A stretch of 64,000 bases of DNA from Pseudomonas sp. B20(2017) (GCF_002113125.1 NZ_NEJP01000003.1:124001-188000); one strand, 5' to 3'. Positions 8,444-18,882 are shown, numbered from the stretch's first letter. Translations and numbers: made by a program. The notes: generated from the sequence alone by a model not told the origin.

Positions 8444-9124
8444 ATGCGTAAGACTGCCCTCCTCGCTTTCCTTTGCATCTCTGGCCTGACCCAGGCTGCC
8501 CAGATGCCCGTCGCTGCCCTGCCAGGTGGCACGCTCGTCTATAAAGACGTGCAAAGTATTCGTGAGCGCAAGTTCGCTGACATCGTTCAACAGAAAACCG
8601 ATTTCAGCTGCGGTGCCGCTGCGCTGGCTACGGTTTTGCGCCAGGCCTATTGGCTCGACGTCGATGAAGAGCACGTCATCAAAGGCATGCTGGTCAATGC
8701 AGACCAGGACCTTGTCCGTACTCAAGGTTTTTCCATGCTGGACATGAAGCGCTATATAGAAAGCATCGGCATGCGCGCCAGAGGCTACAAGATTCCCCGG
8801 GAAAAACTCGACGCAGTGACTATTCCGGTGGTGGTACTGATGGAAATTCGCGGCTACAAGCATTTCGTGGTGCTGCAGCGGGCGGACAAGGATTGGGTTT
8901 ACATCGGAGACCCGGTTTTAGGACACAAACGCTACGCCCATGATGACTTTGTCAAAGGCTGGAACGGTATTGTCTTTGCCATCGTTGGTCCCGGATATGA
9001 CAAAACAAATGCACTACGCAGTCCTCCGGTGCCACTAACGGCCAAAAACAAGCTGGATAGTTTCAACCCTGTCAAAGATGCTGAATTGATGGACTTCGGG
9101 TTCATACAGAGCGACTTCTTTTAA
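8444..9124 (+). CDS. fapD: FapD, C39-like cysteine protease of the Fap system
   Basis: This 226-residue protein has a signal peptide (about residues 1-19) and a peptidase C39-like domain. The catalytic triad can be read as Cys56 (FSCGAAAL), His140 (YKHFVVL) and Asp156 (IGDPVLG). FapD is known to be required for fibre export, presumably by processing Fap proteins in the periplasm. The start at 8444 puts the signal peptide first; an upstream in-frame start would overlap the fapC 3' end and the hairpin. The C-terminal 50 residues past the protease core are unassigned. Confidence 0.9.
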   Translation: MRKTALLAFLCISGLTQAAQMPVAALPGGTLVYKDVQSIRERKFADIVQQKTDFSCGAAALATVLRQAYWLDVDEEHVIKGMLVNADQDLVRTQGFSMLDMKRYIESIGMRARGYKIPREKLDAVTIPVVVLMEIRGYKHFVVLQRADKDWVYIGDPVLGHKRYAHDDFVKGWNGIVFAIVGPGYDKTNALRSPPVPLTAKNKLDSFNPVKDAELMDFGFIQSDFF

Positions 9125-9168
9125 TCGCCGATTATAAAGAGTGGGGCTGGATGTCCCGGGAGCAGCAG

Positions 9169-9915
9169 ATGAAAACCTCATACTGGCTGGCCGCCGCCTG
9201 CCTGGCAGCGAGCGCTTCAGGCTACGCCAATGCAGGATTCAAACCCATTGAAATCAAGGACCAGGAGCTCGCAGAGCTACGCGGTCGTTATGTCATGCCG
9301 GGCCGGATCATCAGCTTCGGTGTCGTCATGAGCAGTACCTGGCGCAATGCCAGCGGAGATCTCATCGGAGCGTCAGCCTCGATGCAATTGCAGGCAGCTT
9401 CGGTAAAACCCGAATTTTATGTCTCGACCATCAAGGAACACGGCAATGGCAGTACTCCTGAACTGGGTACCGGCACGGTCGTGGGTGGCGCGGGACTCAA
9501 CACCAGCCAGGGCGTGACGCAGAGTGTGCGCGCCGCCGGCGATGGCAACACCGCTTACAACAACGTTGCGATCAACGTCAAAGAAGCCAGCCAGGCCCCC
9601 GCACTGGTGCCGGTACAGGGCCAGGCCCTGATGGCCGGACAAACGATAACCGGCAGCAACGCCGCCGGCAGCGTAGCGGTTTCGGCCACTAACGGCGGCG
9701 TCCAGATGGCCATCCAGGCCTCTGGCAATCAAGGCGCAGCACTGCAACAGGTCGCCCAGGGCGGACTGCTGCAAAACACTCGCCTGCTGGGCAATGCCAA
9801 CGTGGTCAACAATCTGACGCAACTTAACGTGGTGCTGAACAATAACGGCATGACTGCCGGTGCACTGGACTGCAATCTCACTCAACTAAGGGCACTACGC
9901 AATATCGGATATTGA
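9169..9915 (+). CDS. fapE: FapE, minor secreted fibre component
   Basis: This 248-residue secreted protein has a signal peptide (SYWLAAACLAASASGYANA) and two Asn/Gly/Gln-rich regions that look like degenerate amyloid repeats, at about residues 103-147 and 160-230. A single cysteine lies near the C-terminus (DCNLTQL). FapE is found at low level in purified Fap fibres and is thought to be an extracellular chaperone or cap. An ATG at 9151 is also in frame, but the start at 9169 is preferred because GGGAG (9158-9162) is well spaced from it. Confidence 0.85.
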   Translation: MKTSYWLAAACLAASASGYANAGFKPIEIKDQELAELRGRYVMPGRIISFGVVMSSTWRNASGDLIGASASMQLQAASVKPEFYVSTIKEHGNGSTPELGTGTVVGGAGLNTSQGVTQSVRAAGDGNTAYNNVAINVKEASQAPALVPVQGQALMAGQTITGSNAAGSVAVSATNGGVQMAIQASGNQGAALQQVAQGGLLQNTRLLGNANVVNNLTQLNVVLNNNGMTAGALDCNLTQLRALRNIGY

Positions 9916-9960
9916 ACTACGCTGAGTCTCGATCATTGGGCTTAAAGGGACGGCTTATTC

Positions 9961-11265
9961 ATGTATCGATCAGTATCACTGCGTGCCGCTGTATGTTTGA
10001 GTACTCTTCTCCCCGCGGCGATGCTGCAAGCAGCACCTGATGCGGATGTAGAAGCCCTTAAACAGGAACTTCTGGAGCTTAAGCAACGATACGAAGTACA
10101 ACAAAAAGCCCTGGCGGTACTCGAACAACGGGTCCGCCAGGTCGAAGATCAACCCGCCTCTCCGCCCCCAAAACGCCTGGCCAAATCGCCTTCCGACATG
10201 AAAGGCAACCGGGTTGCCAACGGCACTGGGGCTGCAGCAGCATCGGGAGGCGCCGCCGGGGGAGGCGGCGCGTCCTACGGCCAATCGCTGGCCGATGATT
10301 CACAACCGGCACAGAGCGTATCCAACCTGTACGACGAAGCCAGCGGCTTCTTTGGCGGCGGCAAGTTCAGCTTTGAAACCGGCGTGACCTATTCACGCTA
10401 CGACACCCGCCAGCTGATTCTCAACGGCTTCCTTGCACTCGACTCGATCTTTCTGGGCAACATCAACCTCGACCGGATCAAGGCCGACACCTGGACCCTG
10501 GATCTGACAGGACGCTACAACTTTGACAACCGCTGGCAGTTCGATCTGAACGTACCGGTGGTCTACCGCGAATCGACGTATCAGTCCGGCGGCGGCAATG
10601 GTGGCGCCTCCAACGTCACCACCGAACAGGATGTTTCTCGCGATCCGACCATTGGCGACGTCAACTTCGGTATCGCCTACAAGTTCATGGACGAGTCGGT
10701 CAACACCCCGGACGCTGTGGTGTCCTTGCGGGTCAAGGCGCCTACGGGGAAAGACCCGTTCGGTATCAAGTTGCGCCAGACCGATGCCAACTCGAACCTG
10801 TTCGTGCCGGACACCCTGCCAACCGGCAACGGCGTCTGGTCGATCACCCCGGGCATCTCGCTGGTCAAGACGTTTGACCCGGCGGTCTTGTTCGGCAGCT
10901 TGTCCTACACCCACAACTTCGAGGAATCGTTCGACGACATCAGTTCGACCGTCAACCAGAAAAACCCGGGCAAGGTACGCATTGGCGACAGCTTCCAGAT
11001 CGGTGCGGGCGTTGCCTTCGCACTGAACGAGAAGATGAGTATGTCGTTCTCCGTGTCTGACCTGGTGCAACGCAAGAGCAAGCTGAAACAGGATGGCGGG
11101 GATTGGGAATCGGTGGTGTCCAGCGACGCCAACGCCGGTTACTTCAACGTCGGCATGACCATTGCGGCCACCGACAATCTGACCATCGTGCCCAACCTGT
11201 CCATCGGCATGACGGACGATGCCCCGGACTTTTCCTTCAGCCTGAAATTCCCGTACTACTTCTAA
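9961..11265 (+). CDS. fapF: FapF, outer-membrane amyloid secretion pore
   Basis: This 434-residue protein has a signal peptide (about 1-24), a heptad-rich coiled coil (about 28-60, [20 protein letters not shown]), a low-complexity linker rich in Ala/Gly (about 85-110), and a C-terminal beta barrel ending in the outer-membrane signature FPYYF. FapF of P. fluorescens is known to be a trimeric 12-strand barrel gated by an N-terminal helix and held together by the coiled coil. This layout matches. It is the last gene of the operon and ends at a strong terminator. Confidence 0.93.
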   Translation: MYRSVSLRAAVCLSTLLPAAMLQAAPDADVEALKQELLELKQRYEVQQKALAVLEQRVRQVEDQPASPPPKRLAKSPSDMKGNRVANGTGAAAASGGAAGGGGASYGQSLADDSQPAQSVSNLYDEASGFFGGGKFSFETGVTYSRYDTRQLILNGFLALDSIFLGNINLDRIKADTWTLDLTGRYNFDNRWQFDLNVPVVYRESTYQSGGGNGGASNVTTEQDVSRDPTIGDVNFGIAYKFMDESVNTPDAVVSLRVKAPTGKDPFGIKLRQTDANSNLFVPDTLPTGNGVWSITPGISLVKTFDPAVLFGSLSYTHNFEESFDDISSTVNQKNPGKVRIGDSFQIGAGVAFALNEKMSMSFSVSDLVQRKSKLKQDGGDWESVVSSDANAGYFNVGMTIAATDNLTIVPNLSIGMTDDAPDFSFSLKFPYYF

Positions 11266-11292
11266 ACCGCGACACAATCAACGCAACATCAT

Positions 11293-11332
11293 GAAAAGAC
11301 CCGCTGCGACTTGCATCGCAGCGGGTCTTTTC
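11293..11332. terminator. bidirectional terminator between fapF and the sigma-54 activator
   Basis: A perfect 17-bp inverted repeat runs from GAAAAGACCCGCTGCGA to its complement around a six-base loop, with A and T runs at the two ends. It can end transcription of fapF on the + strand and of the convergent regulator on the - strand. Confidence 0.92.
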
Positions 11333-11361
11333 AGCTTCCTGCCCTCAGGAAGCGCCGCGCC

Positions 11362-12687
11362 CTAGCGGATCTGGTGCTTGTGCAGCAAACGGTAGAAAGT
11401 CGGCCGGGAAACCCCCAGCACTTTGGCAGCGACGCTGAGGTTGTCGCTGTGCCGGTTCAAAACATCGCACAACGCCTGGCGCTCGGCGCGGGTCTTGTAG
11501 TCTTCAAGCGTACCCATGGGTGCCGCGATCGACTGCTGGCTGATCAGCCCCAGGTCACGGGCCTCGATCTGCCGCCCTTCAGCCAGCACCAGGCCCCGGC
11601 GCACACGGTTGGCCAGTTCGCGGACATTGCCCGGCCAGTCGTGCTTGCCCATGGCAATCAGCGCGTCTTCGCTGAAGCTGCGAGGACGACGGCCGGTTTC
11701 GTGGCTGTAGAAATGGGAAAAATGGTTGGCCAGCATCGACAGGTCGCCGTGGCGCTCGCGTAACGGCGCGGTCACGACTTGCAGCACATTGAGCCGGTAA
11801 TACAGGTCCTCACGAAAGCGTTTCTTCTCGATCGCGGCCTCGAGGTCGACGTGCGTTGCTGCCAACACCCGCACATCCACAGGTATCGGCTGACTGCCGC
11901 CGACCCGTTCGATGTGTTTTTCCTGGAGGAATCGCAGCAGATTGGCCTGTAGCTCCAGCGGCAGATCGCCGATTTCGTCGAGAAACAACGTGCCGCCATT
12001 CGCCGCTTCGATACGCCCGACCTTGCGCTGATGAGCGCCGGTGAACGCGCCTTTTTCGTGGCCGAACAACTCGGACTGGATCAAATGCTCGGGAATCGCC
12101 CCGCAGTTGATCGCCACAAACGGCTTGCTGTGGCGTTGCGACTGCCGGTGCAGGGTGCGGGCGACCAATTCCTTGCCGGTCCCGCTTTCGCCACGGATCA
12201 AAACCGGCGACTCGGTGGGAGCGAGTTTGCTCAGCAGCTTGCGCAGCTCGCGAATCGGTTTGCTGTCGCCCAGCAACTCATGTTCCGGCTGATCGACGTG
12301 AATCGTGCCCTGACCGCGCAGGCGTGCCATGCCGAACGCGCGACCAAGGGTGACCTGCACCCGCGAGACGTCGAACGGTAAGGTATGGAAGTCAAAAAAC
12401 CATTCGCAGACGAAATCGCCGACGTTCTGCAAGCGCAGCACTTCCTGATTCAACACGGCGATCCATTCGGTGCCACTGCGGCTGATCAACTCCTTGACCG
12501 CCTCGGGGCGTTCCAGGTGAAAAGGCTGCAGGCGCAACAGACCAACATCGCAGGAACGATCGGCGGCATTCTCCAGGCTGCAGCTGTCCACGTCCCAGCC
12601 TACGGCACGCAAACCGGGCAGCAATCGGTGACAGTCGTCACAAGGGTCGACTACCAATAAACGTCGTAACGCAGGCGCTTCGCTCAT
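11362..12687 (-). CDS. sigma-54-dependent activator (VpsR/FleQ-like), candidate fap regulator
   Basis: This 441-residue protein has a degenerate receiver-like N-terminal domain (1-120), an AAA+ sigma-54 activation domain (about 135-370) and a Fis-type helix-turn-helix (about 413-438). Walker A is GESGTGKE at 166-173, and the sigma-54-contacting loop GAFTGA is intact at 213-218. The receiver lacks the phospho-acceptor: the usual LLD position reads LLRLQ (50-54). So phosphorylation is unlikely and control by a ligand such as c-di-GMP, as in FleQ and VpsR, is possible; FleQ's LFRS motif is not visible. It converges on the fap operon, whose promoter is sigma-54-like, making it the obvious candidate activator. 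Confidence 0.88.
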   Translation of the reverse strand: MSEAPALRRLLVVDPCDDCHRLLPGLRAVGWDVDSCSLENAADRSCDVGLLRLQPFHLERPEAVKELISRSGTEWIAVLNQEVLRLQNVGDFVCEWFFDFHTLPFDVSRVQVTLGRAFGMARLRGQGTIHVDQPEHELLGDSKPIRELRKLLSKLAPTESPVLIRGESGTGKELVARTLHRQSQRHSKPFVAINCGAIPEHLIQSELFGHEKGAFTGAHQRKVGRIEAANGGTLFLDEIGDLPLELQANLLRFLQEKHIERVGGSQPIPVDVRVLAATHVDLEAAIEKKRFREDLYYRLNVLQVVTAPLRERHGDLSMLANHFSHFYSHETGRRPRSFSEDALIAMGKHDWPGNVRELANRVRRGLVLAEGRQIEARDLGLISQQSIAAPMGTLEDYKTRAERQALCDVLNRHSDNLSVAAKVLGVSRPTFYRLLHKHQIR

Positions 12688-13030
12688 GACTGTTCCTTGG
12701 CGCCAAATTAAAGGAAATGATTGAAAAAACAGTCATTTGGCAGACCTGGCTGTAACATTAGCAAGAATTTGACGGCGCCTTGTATCGATTGCTTATAGAT
12801 GTACAACTGAAGCAGTTATAAGAAGCTTGTTTATTAGTCAGCTATCTACTTGTTTCTTTCATCAGGCTTTCAAAGACAGGTCGAAGACTGACGATCTGAA
12901 AGAAAGTCGAAATTTCTTCAAATTCTGTGTGACCTGCCAGCAGGTTGCGTGCATCAGTACAAGTATCGCCGAACGGTAAGCCCAACCGACGGCACATCAC
13001 TTGATTGGGCACTAATAGAGAGAAGATCCC
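12688..13030. other. intergenic region upstream of the activator gene and a small gene
   Basis: These 343 AT-rich bases hold divergent promoters. A 10-bp palindrome TTGGCGCCAA (12697-12706) lies directly before the activator's start codon and could be an autoregulatory site. No convincing RNA gene is seen. Confidence 0.35.
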
Positions 13031-13297
13031 ATGACCGCCCCGCTCCGTATCAACGAAGCTCTTTTGATTGCCAACCGCGCATTCAAACCTTTTCAATGCG
13101 TCGCCTGGGCCCCACAAGACGGCAATGGCGAACTGAGCCTGACCGTTATCGACCGTACCAATTCCCACATCGGTCGCACCCAGATTCCAAGCAGTGCTTA
13201 CTCTGACCCTGCGCAACTTGAACACTTGCTGCAACAGGCCCGCGCCGAACTGAGCGAAGAAGGCTACGCATTGCAATCCTGGTCAATGCCACACTGA
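13031..13297 (+). CDS. small conserved hypothetical protein
   Basis: This 88-residue soluble protein starts MTAPLRINEALLIANRAFKP and has no signal peptide or membrane segment. Hydrophilic beta-rich and helical parts alternate, and the C-terminal half (AQLEHLLQQARAELSEEGYA) looks like an amphipathic helix. I do not recognise a family. GAGAGAAG precedes the ATG and codon use matches neighbouring genes, which supports real coding. A hairpin follows at 13311-13334. It stands alone between the fap locus and the delta-60 protein. Confidence 0.65.
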   Translation: MTAPLRINEALLIANRAFKPFQCVAWAPQDGNGELSLTVIDRTNSHIGRTQIPSSAYSDPAQLEHLLQQARAELSEEGYALQSWSMPH

Positions 13298-13310
13298 TAA
13301 TTCGGGAAAT

Positions 13311-13334
13311 GCGGATGACGTTAAAGTCATCCGC
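13311..13334 (+). terminator. hairpin after the small hypothetical gene
   Basis: GCGGATGAC (13311-13319) and GTCATCCGC (13326-13334) form a 9-bp perfect stem with a six-base loop. The T run after it is weak, so termination may be inefficient. Confidence 0.5.
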
Positions 13335-13581
13335 CCTCTTCTGTTAGTTGCGAATCTTTTTCCAACTTCAGTCTTTTTGTACAACTTTCCTCAATACTTT
13401 CCCGCCTGAATGCTTGGCAGGCTTGCGACTGGTTCAAAAAGACACTGTTCTGGCACAGTGCGACCCTCCACCTGTTAGTTCTGTCAGTTGTACTTGCGCG
13501 TATTCAGGGATTGAATGTTTCGCTCATGCAGTTACCCGTTCCGCCTCCCGGAAATTGGTCGACTCGCAAGGAGAAGCATGC

Positions 13582-14871
13582 ATGTCATCCCAGATCGCTA
13601 TAGCGCTGCCGACGCTGGCGAATAACGCCGGGCAACTCGACAAGACGTTTTCCAGTAACGGCGTTGCTCAGGTTTACTTCGCCGGCAGTACGTCCAGCCT
13701 GACCCAGAGCGTGGCGCTCGATGCGCAAGGTCGAATTCTGGTCGCCGCCAAGGTGGGCACTGCGCAAGGCAGCCGTTTCGGTCTTGCCCGCCTGCTCGAA
13801 GACGGCTCCGCGGATCTGGGGTTCGGTTTTCAAGGCAGCGTGATCGGCCGGTTCGCCGCCGGATTCGAAGCCACCGGCAGCAAGGTTCAGGTCTTGCCTG
13901 ACGGGCGGATTCTGCTGGCGGGTCTGCACTATGAATCAGAACATTGCACCCTGCCCGCCCTGGCCCTGTTCGATACCCAGGGTCGATCTGACCCGGATTT
14001 CGGTGACAATGGCCGGCAAATTGTCCGCCTGCCCGGCGACCTGTCCATGGGCACCCGCGACGCTTGGCTACCACCGGGCGTTCCGGGCGCTGAAGCCTGT
14101 GATTTCGCCGTACAGCCGGACGGGCATATCCTGCTGATTGCCAATCACCACCGCGCCCTCGCCGATCATGTCGGCATGCTGATCCGCCTCAAACCCGATG
14201 GCAGCCTCGACCCATCGTTCAACGGTCGCGGTTTCGTCATGGTTCGCCACTTGCTGCTCAATACCTGGTTAGGCGGTCTGCTGCTACAAGACGACGGACG
14301 AATCGTGGTAGCCGGATCCATTGGCTTTCCTCAGGAAGGCCTGCTCGCCCGCTACCTGCCGGACGGACGGCTCGACGAACGTTTTGCAGTGGACGGTTTC
14401 CTGGCCTTCAAAGTCCAGGGGCGCAGCGCTCTGGTCACTCAGGTCATCGAATCGGCAGAGCATCTCCATTGTTTTGGCAGCAGTCGCGATCCGATTCGAT
14501 GCATGGCGCAGTCTGTTCATGGCAACGGTCGCCCCGACCTGCACCGCAACGGTGGCCAGCCGCATCTGCTGGAAATCGGTCCCAGCGGCTGCCAGTGGAG
14601 CGCGGCGCAAGTGATGCCGGACGGTCGCATCATCGCGGTCGGCGCGACCATCGGCGGGGTTGAGGCCGATTTCATCGTCGCCCGCTATCTGGCCAACGGC
14701 AGCCTTGATCGAAGCTTCGGTTCCGGTAATGGCTGGTTGCGTACGCGGCTGGGGCGCAGCCTCGATACCGCCACTTCACTGGCGATCCAGCCGGGTGGCG
14801 AGATACTGGTGGGCGGTTATTCGCTGGACGGTAACTACCGCGCATTGGTCGCGCGTTATCTGAATCATTGA
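13582..14871 (+). CDS. delta-60 repeat (beta-propeller-like) protein
   Basis: This 429-residue protein is built of about six repeats of the 'delta-60' type, each with a PDGRI core: LDAQGRILVA, LPDGRILLAG, QPDGHILLIA, QDDGRIVVAG, MPDGRIIAVG and QPGGEILVGG, spaced about 50-80 residues. Many are preceded by 'LD..F...G'. Such repeats are predicted to form propeller blades, and the biochemical role is unknown. The start at 13582 is chosen because AAGGAG (13568-13573) is correctly spaced; the longer in-frame reading upstream is cysteine-rich and unlike a leader. No Sec signal peptide is evident. Confidence 0.8.
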   Translation: MSSQIAIALPTLANNAGQLDKTFSSNGVAQVYFAGSTSSLTQSVALDAQGRILVAAKVGTAQGSRFGLARLLEDGSADLGFGFQGSVIGRFAAGFEATGSKVQVLPDGRILLAGLHYESEHCTLPALALFDTQGRSDPDFGDNGRQIVRLPGDLSMGTRDAWLPPGVPGAEACDFAVQPDGHILLIANHHRALADHVGMLIRLKPDGSLDPSFNGRGFVMVRHLLLNTWLGGLLLQDDGRIVVAGSIGFPQEGLLARYLPDGRLDERFAVDGFLAFKVQGRSALVTQVIESAEHLHCFGSSRDPIRCMAQSVHGNGRPDLHRNGGQPHLLEIGPSGCQWSAAQVMPDGRIIAVGATIGGVEADFIVARYLANGSLDRSFGSGNGWLRTRLGRSLDTATSLAIQPGGEILVGGYSLDGNYRALVARYLNH

Positions 14872-14945
14872 TGCGAACCTTCCCACACTTGATCTTGCCC
14901 ATCGCTTACGGCAACTTGCGCGCTTCTTAATACAAGGAGCAACCG

Positions 14946-16448
14946 ATGTCCGGTTCGATGGCCCAGGCGTTCGCGCACAATTTTCTCGGGCATTCGCCCC
15001 GCTGGTACAAGGCGTGCATCGTCGGGTTTCTGATTCTCAACGCACTGGTGCTGTGGACCGTCGGCCCGGTCGCGGCCGGCTGGCTGCTGGTGATCGAGTT
15101 CATTTTCACCCTGGCCATGGCACTCAAGTGCTATCCGCTGATGCCCGGCGGCTTGCTGCTGATCGAAGCGCTGCTGCTGAAAATGACCACGCCCCAGGCG
15201 TTGTATGAAGAGCTGCAGCACAATTTCCCGGTGATTCTGCTGCTGATGTTCATGGTCGCCGGCATCTACTTCATGAAAGACCTGCTGCTGTTCCTGTTCT
15301 CGCGCCTGTTGCTGGGCGTGCGTTCGAAGGCGCTGCTGGCTCTGATGTTCTGCTTTTTGTCGGCATTTCTCTCGGCGTTTCTTGATGCACTGACCGTGAC
15401 CGCAGTGATCATCAGCGCCGCCGTGGGTTTCTATTCGGTTTACCACCGGGTGGCCTCCGGCAACGATCCGCGCCAGGACAGCGAATTCAGCGATGACCAG
15501 CATCTGCCCCAGCTGCATCACGAGGACCTGGAACAGTTTCGCGCCTTCCTGCGCAGCCTGCTGATGCACGGCGCTGTCGGCACGGCATTGGGCGGCGTCT
15601 GCACCTTGGTCGGTGAACCACAGAACCTGCTGATCGGCCATGAAATGGGTTGGCATTTTGCGGAGTTTTTCCAGAAGGTCGCACCGGTTTCGTTGCCGGT
15701 TCTGGTCGCAGGCCTGCTGACCTGCCTGCTACTGGAGAAACTGCGCTGGTTCGGTTACGGCACGCTGCTGCCGGATAACGTACGTGCCGTGCTGGCCAAC
15801 TACGCGGCCGAAGACAACGCCGAACGCACACCTCGCCAGCGCGCAGCACTGCTGGTGCAAGGCTTCGCTGCGCTGATCCTGATCGCCGGGTTGGCGTTCC
15901 ATATCGCGGAAGTCGGCCTTATCGGCCTGATGGTGATCGTGCTGATCACGGCTTTCACGGGAATCACCGACGAGCACCGACTGGGCAGCGCCTTCAAGGA
16001 CGCCATGCCGTTCACCGCGCTGCTGGTGGTGTTCTTCGCCGTCGTGGCGGTGATTCACGACCAGCAACTGTTCGCGCCGCTGATCCAGTGGGTGCTGGCA
16101 CTGCCGGCCGATCAGCAACCGGGAATGCTGTTCATCGCCAACGGCCTGCTGTCGGCGATCAGCGACAACGTGTTCGTCGCCACGATCTACATCACCGAAG
16201 TGAAGCAGGCGTTCCTGTCCGGCCACATGAGCCGCGAACACTTCGAGACGCTGGCCATCGCGATCAACACCGGCACCAACCTGCCAAGTGTGGCGACGCC
16301 CAATGGTCAGGCGGCGTTTCTGTTTCTGCTGACGTCGGCGATTGCGCCGCTGGTGCGTCTGTCCTACGGAAGGATGGTTTGGATGGCGTTGCCTTACACC
16401 GTCGTAATGGGATTGCTCGGCTGGTACGCCGTCAGTTACTGGCTGTAG
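14946..16448 (+). CDS. nhaB: Na+/H+ antiporter NhaB
   Basis: This 500-residue inner-membrane protein has about 11-12 hydrophobic helices and strong NhaB family character throughout (for example [20 protein letters not shown] and [20 protein letters not shown]). NhaB exchanges cytoplasmic Na+ for external protons, helping sodium tolerance and pH balance. The conserved acidic residue in FLDALT is visible. The start follows AAGGAG (14934-14939) with normal spacing. A REPIN-type hairpin lies directly downstream in place of a classical terminator. Confidence 0.96.
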   Translation: MSGSMAQAFAHNFLGHSPRWYKACIVGFLILNALVLWTVGPVAAGWLLVIEFIFTLAMALKCYPLMPGGLLLIEALLLKMTTPQALYEELQHNFPVILLLMFMVAGIYFMKDLLLFLFSRLLLGVRSKALLALMFCFLSAFLSAFLDALTVTAVIISAAVGFYSVYHRVASGNDPRQDSEFSDDQHLPQLHHEDLEQFRAFLRSLLMHGAVGTALGGVCTLVGEPQNLLIGHEMGWHFAEFFQKVAPVSLPVLVAGLLTCLLLEKLRWFGYGTLLPDNVRAVLANYAAEDNAERTPRQRAALLVQGFAALILIAGLAFHIAEVGLIGLMVIVLITAFTGITDEHRLGSAFKDAMPFTALLVVFFAVVAVIHDQQLFAPLIQWVLALPADQQPGMLFIANGLLSAISDNVFVATIYITEVKQAFLSGHMSREHFETLAIAINTGTNLPSVATPNGQAAFLFLLTSAIAPLVRLSYGRMVWMALPYTVVMGLLGWYAVSYWL

Positions 16449-16462
16449 AAACAAGATAAAAA

Positions 16463-16554
16463 ATGTGGGAGCGAGCTTGCTCGCGATAGCGGTGTGTCAG
16501 TCAACCACGATGCTGACTGACTTAGCGCCATCGCGAGCAAGCTCGCTCCCACAT
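16463..16554. repeat. REPIN-type repeat, paired GTGGGAGCGAG elements
   Basis: Two 25-base arms (16463-16487 and 16530-16554) are perfect inverted copies carrying the Pseudomonas REP sequence GTGGGAGCGAGCTTGCTCGC. A middle of about 42 bases starts with GCGGTGTG. A related element with the same middle start is at 28664-28751. Such REP doublets are dispersed non-autonomously by RAYT transposases; no RAYT gene is in this window. It sits between convergent nhaB and the HAD phosphatase gene. Confidence 0.9.
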
Positions 16555-16558
16555 TGTT

Positions 16559-17362
16559 TTACAGGATGTACTTTTCGATGGCCTGCGCCACGCCATCTTC
16601 GGTGTTCGGCCCGGTCACCACGTCAGCCTGACGCTTCACCGCGTCCTCGGCCTGCCCCATGGCGATCGACAGACCGGCGCAATGAAACATCGCCGGATCA
16701 TTGCCACCATCGCCAATCGCCGCCGTCTGCGCCAGCGGAACGCCCAAGTGTTCAGCCAGCGTGACCAGCGCCGAGCCTTTGTTCGCCTCGACCGCCGTCA
16801 CGTCCAGGTACACCGGTTGAGAGCGAGACACCTGCGCCAGTCCTTCAACCTTCGGCAGCAAACGCGCCTCCAGTTCAATCAGCAGTTCAGTGTTGTTGCT
16901 GGTGGCCACGATTTTGTCGATACGTTCCAGATACGGCTCGAAGCTCTCCACCACCACTGGCGGATAGCCTAGCCCGTGCTGTTCGCGTGGCACCATCGGC
17001 CCGTGCGGATCCTTGAGCAGCCAGTCGCCGCCGCTGAACACCCAGATCTCGACATCTGGCTGATCGGCAAACAGCGCCAGTGCGGTCAACGCTGCCGTCG
17101 CGGGCAGGTAATGAGCAACCAGAATGCTGCCATCCGGGTTGACGATCGTGCCGCCATTGAACGCCGCCGTCGGCAGGTCGACGCCCAGCGCTTCGATCTG
17201 CTGCAGCATAGCTTTGGGTGGACGCCCGGTGGCCAGGCTAAACAACACGCCCGCCTCGCGGAGCGCACGAACCGCGTCAATCGTGCGCTGACTCAAACTG
17301 TGATCGGGCAGCAACAGCGTGCCGTCCATGTCGCTCAACAGAAAACGGATCGGCTCGCTCAT
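16559..17362 (-). CDS. Cof-type HAD-IIB phosphatase
   Basis: This 267-residue cytoplasmic protein has HAD motif I SDMDGTLL (nucleophile Asp11, acid/base Asp13), motif III lysine in the middle and motif IV IGDGGNDPAMF near residue 215. The IIB-type cap of the Cof/YbiV group lies between motifs II and III. Such enzymes dephosphorylate small sugar phosphates or cofactors. Its start overlaps the zwf stop (ATGA), so it is the third gene of a gnd-zwf operon and may act on a pentose-phosphate metabolite. The substrate is not deducible from sequence. Confidence 0.87.
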   Translation of the reverse strand: MSEPIRFLLSDMDGTLLLPDHSLSQRTIDAVRALREAGVLFSLATGRPPKAMLQQIEALGVDLPTAAFNGGTIVNPDGSILVAHYLPATAALTALALFADQPDVEIWVFSGGDWLLKDPHGPMVPREQHGLGYPPVVVESFEPYLERIDKIVATSNNTELLIELEARLLPKVEGLAQVSRSQPVYLDVTAVEANKGSALVTLAEHLGVPLAQTAAIGDGGNDPAMFHCAGLSIAMGQAEDAVKRQADVVTGPNTEDGVAQAIEKYIL

Positions 17363-18882
17363 CCCAGACCATGCCAGACGCGACCATCGCGAGTCAGCAG
17401 ATCATCGGCGGCTTTCGGCCCGTCTTCGCCAGCGGCATAACTCTGCACGCTCGCGTCCTGTTGCCAGGCGTCGAGGAACGGCTGCACCGCGCGCCAGCCG
17501 TTCTCGATGTTGTCGGCACGCTGGAACAGCGTCTGGTCACCGGTCAGGCAGTCGTAGATCAGGGTTTCGTAGCCGGTGGACGGCTGCATTTCAAAGAAAT
17601 CCTTATAAGCGAAGCCCAGCTCGATGTTGGCCATGTTCAATGCCGGCCCCGGCCGTTTGGCCAGCAGATCGAACCACATGCCTTCGTTGGGCTGGATCTG
17701 GATACGCAGGTAGGTCGGCTGCAATTCGTCGACCTCGGTATCGCGAAACTGCGCATACGGCGCCGGTTTGAAGCAGATGACGATCTCTGTGTCGCGCACG
17801 CTCATGCGTTTGCCGGTGCGCAGGTAGAACGGCACGCCGACCCAGCGCCAGTTGTCGATCATCACCTTCAGCGCGACGTAGGTTTCTGTGGTGCTTTCGG
17901 GCGAGACGTTGTTCTCATCGCGATAACCGGCCACCGGTTTGCCGGCAACTTCACCGGCGCCGTACTGGCCGCGCACCGAGTTTTCCCGTGCTTCCTCGGT
18001 GGTCCAGGGCCGGATCGCACCGACTACTTTGGCCTTCTCGCCCCGCACCGCATCGGCGCCGAACGCGGCCGGCGGCTCCATCGCGACCATGGCCAGCAAC
18101 TGAAACAGGTGATTGGGCACCATGTCCCGCAGAGCGCCGGTGTGCTCGTAAAAACTGCCACGGGTTTCGACGCCGACGGTTTCGGCGGCGGTGATCTGCA
18201 CGTGGTCGATGTAGTGATTGTTCCAGAAAGCTTCGAACAGGCTGTTGGAGAACCGGCTGACCAGAATGTTCTGCACGGTTTCCTTGCCCAGATAGTGATC
18301 GATCCGGTAGATCTGCTTCTCCGACATGACCTTGAGCAGGCAGGCGTTCAGCGCCTCGGCGGTTTGCAGGTCGGAGCCGAACGGTTTTTCGATCACCACC
18401 CTTCTGAAGGCTTCCGGTGTTTCTTCGAGCAACCCGGCGCTGCCGAGTCGGCGCACCACTTCGCTGAAGAAACGTGGCGCGGTGGCCAGGTAGAACACCG
18501 CATTGCCGGTGCCGCTGTCGGCGATTTTCGCCGCCAGCGCAGAATAAGTGCTGTCGTCCAGGAAGTCGCCCTGGACGTAGCTGATGCCTTTGGCGAGCTT
18601 GGCCCACAAGGCAGGATCAAGCATCTGATCGCCCTTGCCGACCTTCGCGGCCACTTCGGTGCGGATGAAGTCTTCGAGCTTCTGCGCGAAGGCTTCATCG
18701 GTGATGGCGTTGTGGTCAACGCCAACGATCCGCAGATTTTCGTCAAGCAAGCCGTCGCGACTCAGGTTGTACAGCGCCGGCATCAGCAAGCGCTTGACCA
18801 GGTCGCCGTGGGCACCGAACAAAAACAGCGTGGTCGGTGGTGCGGGTTCTGCCTTGGATTTTCTGCGGATCGTATGGGTCAT
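17359..18882 (-). CDS. zwf: glucose-6-phosphate 1-dehydrogenase
   Basis: This 507-residue enzyme oxidises glucose-6-phosphate to 6-phosphogluconolactone. The N-terminal Rossmann motif is [12 protein letters not shown] (a histidine replaces the usual serine, as in the Pseudomonas zwf paralogue group). The substrate-binding motif RIDHYLGKE is intact. Length is normal for the family. The start at 18882 is chosen because it overlaps the gnd stop (ATGA) and puts the Rossmann fold about 20 residues in. The operon gnd-zwf-HAD is distinct from the zwf-pgl-eda cluster of the Entner-Doudoroff pathway, so this is probably a second isozyme. Confidence 0.95.
   Translation of the reverse strand: MTHTIRRKSKAEPAPPTTLFLFGAHGDLVKRLLMPALYNLSRDGLLDENLRIVGVDHNAITDEAFAQKLEDFIRTEVAAKVGKGDQMLDPALWAKLAKGISYVQGDFLDDSTYSALAAKIADSGTGNAVFYLATAPRFFSEVVRRLGSAGLLEETPEAFRRVVIEKPFGSDLQTAEALNACLLKVMSEKQIYRIDHYLGKETVQNILVSRFSNSLFEAFWNNHYIDHVQITAAETVGVETRGSFYEHTGALRDMVPNHLFQLLAMVAMEPPAAFGADAVRGEKAKVVGAIRPWTTEEARENSVRGQYGAGEVAGKPVAGYRDENNVSPESTTETYVALKVMIDNWRWVGVPFYLRTGKRMSVRDTEIVICFKPAPYAQFRDTEVDELQPTYLRIQIQPNEGMWFDLLAKRPGPALNMANIELGFAYKDFFEMQPSTGYETLIYDCLTGDQTLFQRADNIENGWRAVQPFLDAWQQDASVQSYAAGEDGPKAADDLLTRDGRVWHGLG

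Noticed and set aside
13348..13581. 78-residue N-terminal extension of the delta-60 protein
   Set aside because: Cys-rich and unlike a signal peptide, and AAGGAG lies correctly spaced before the internal ATG at 13582.
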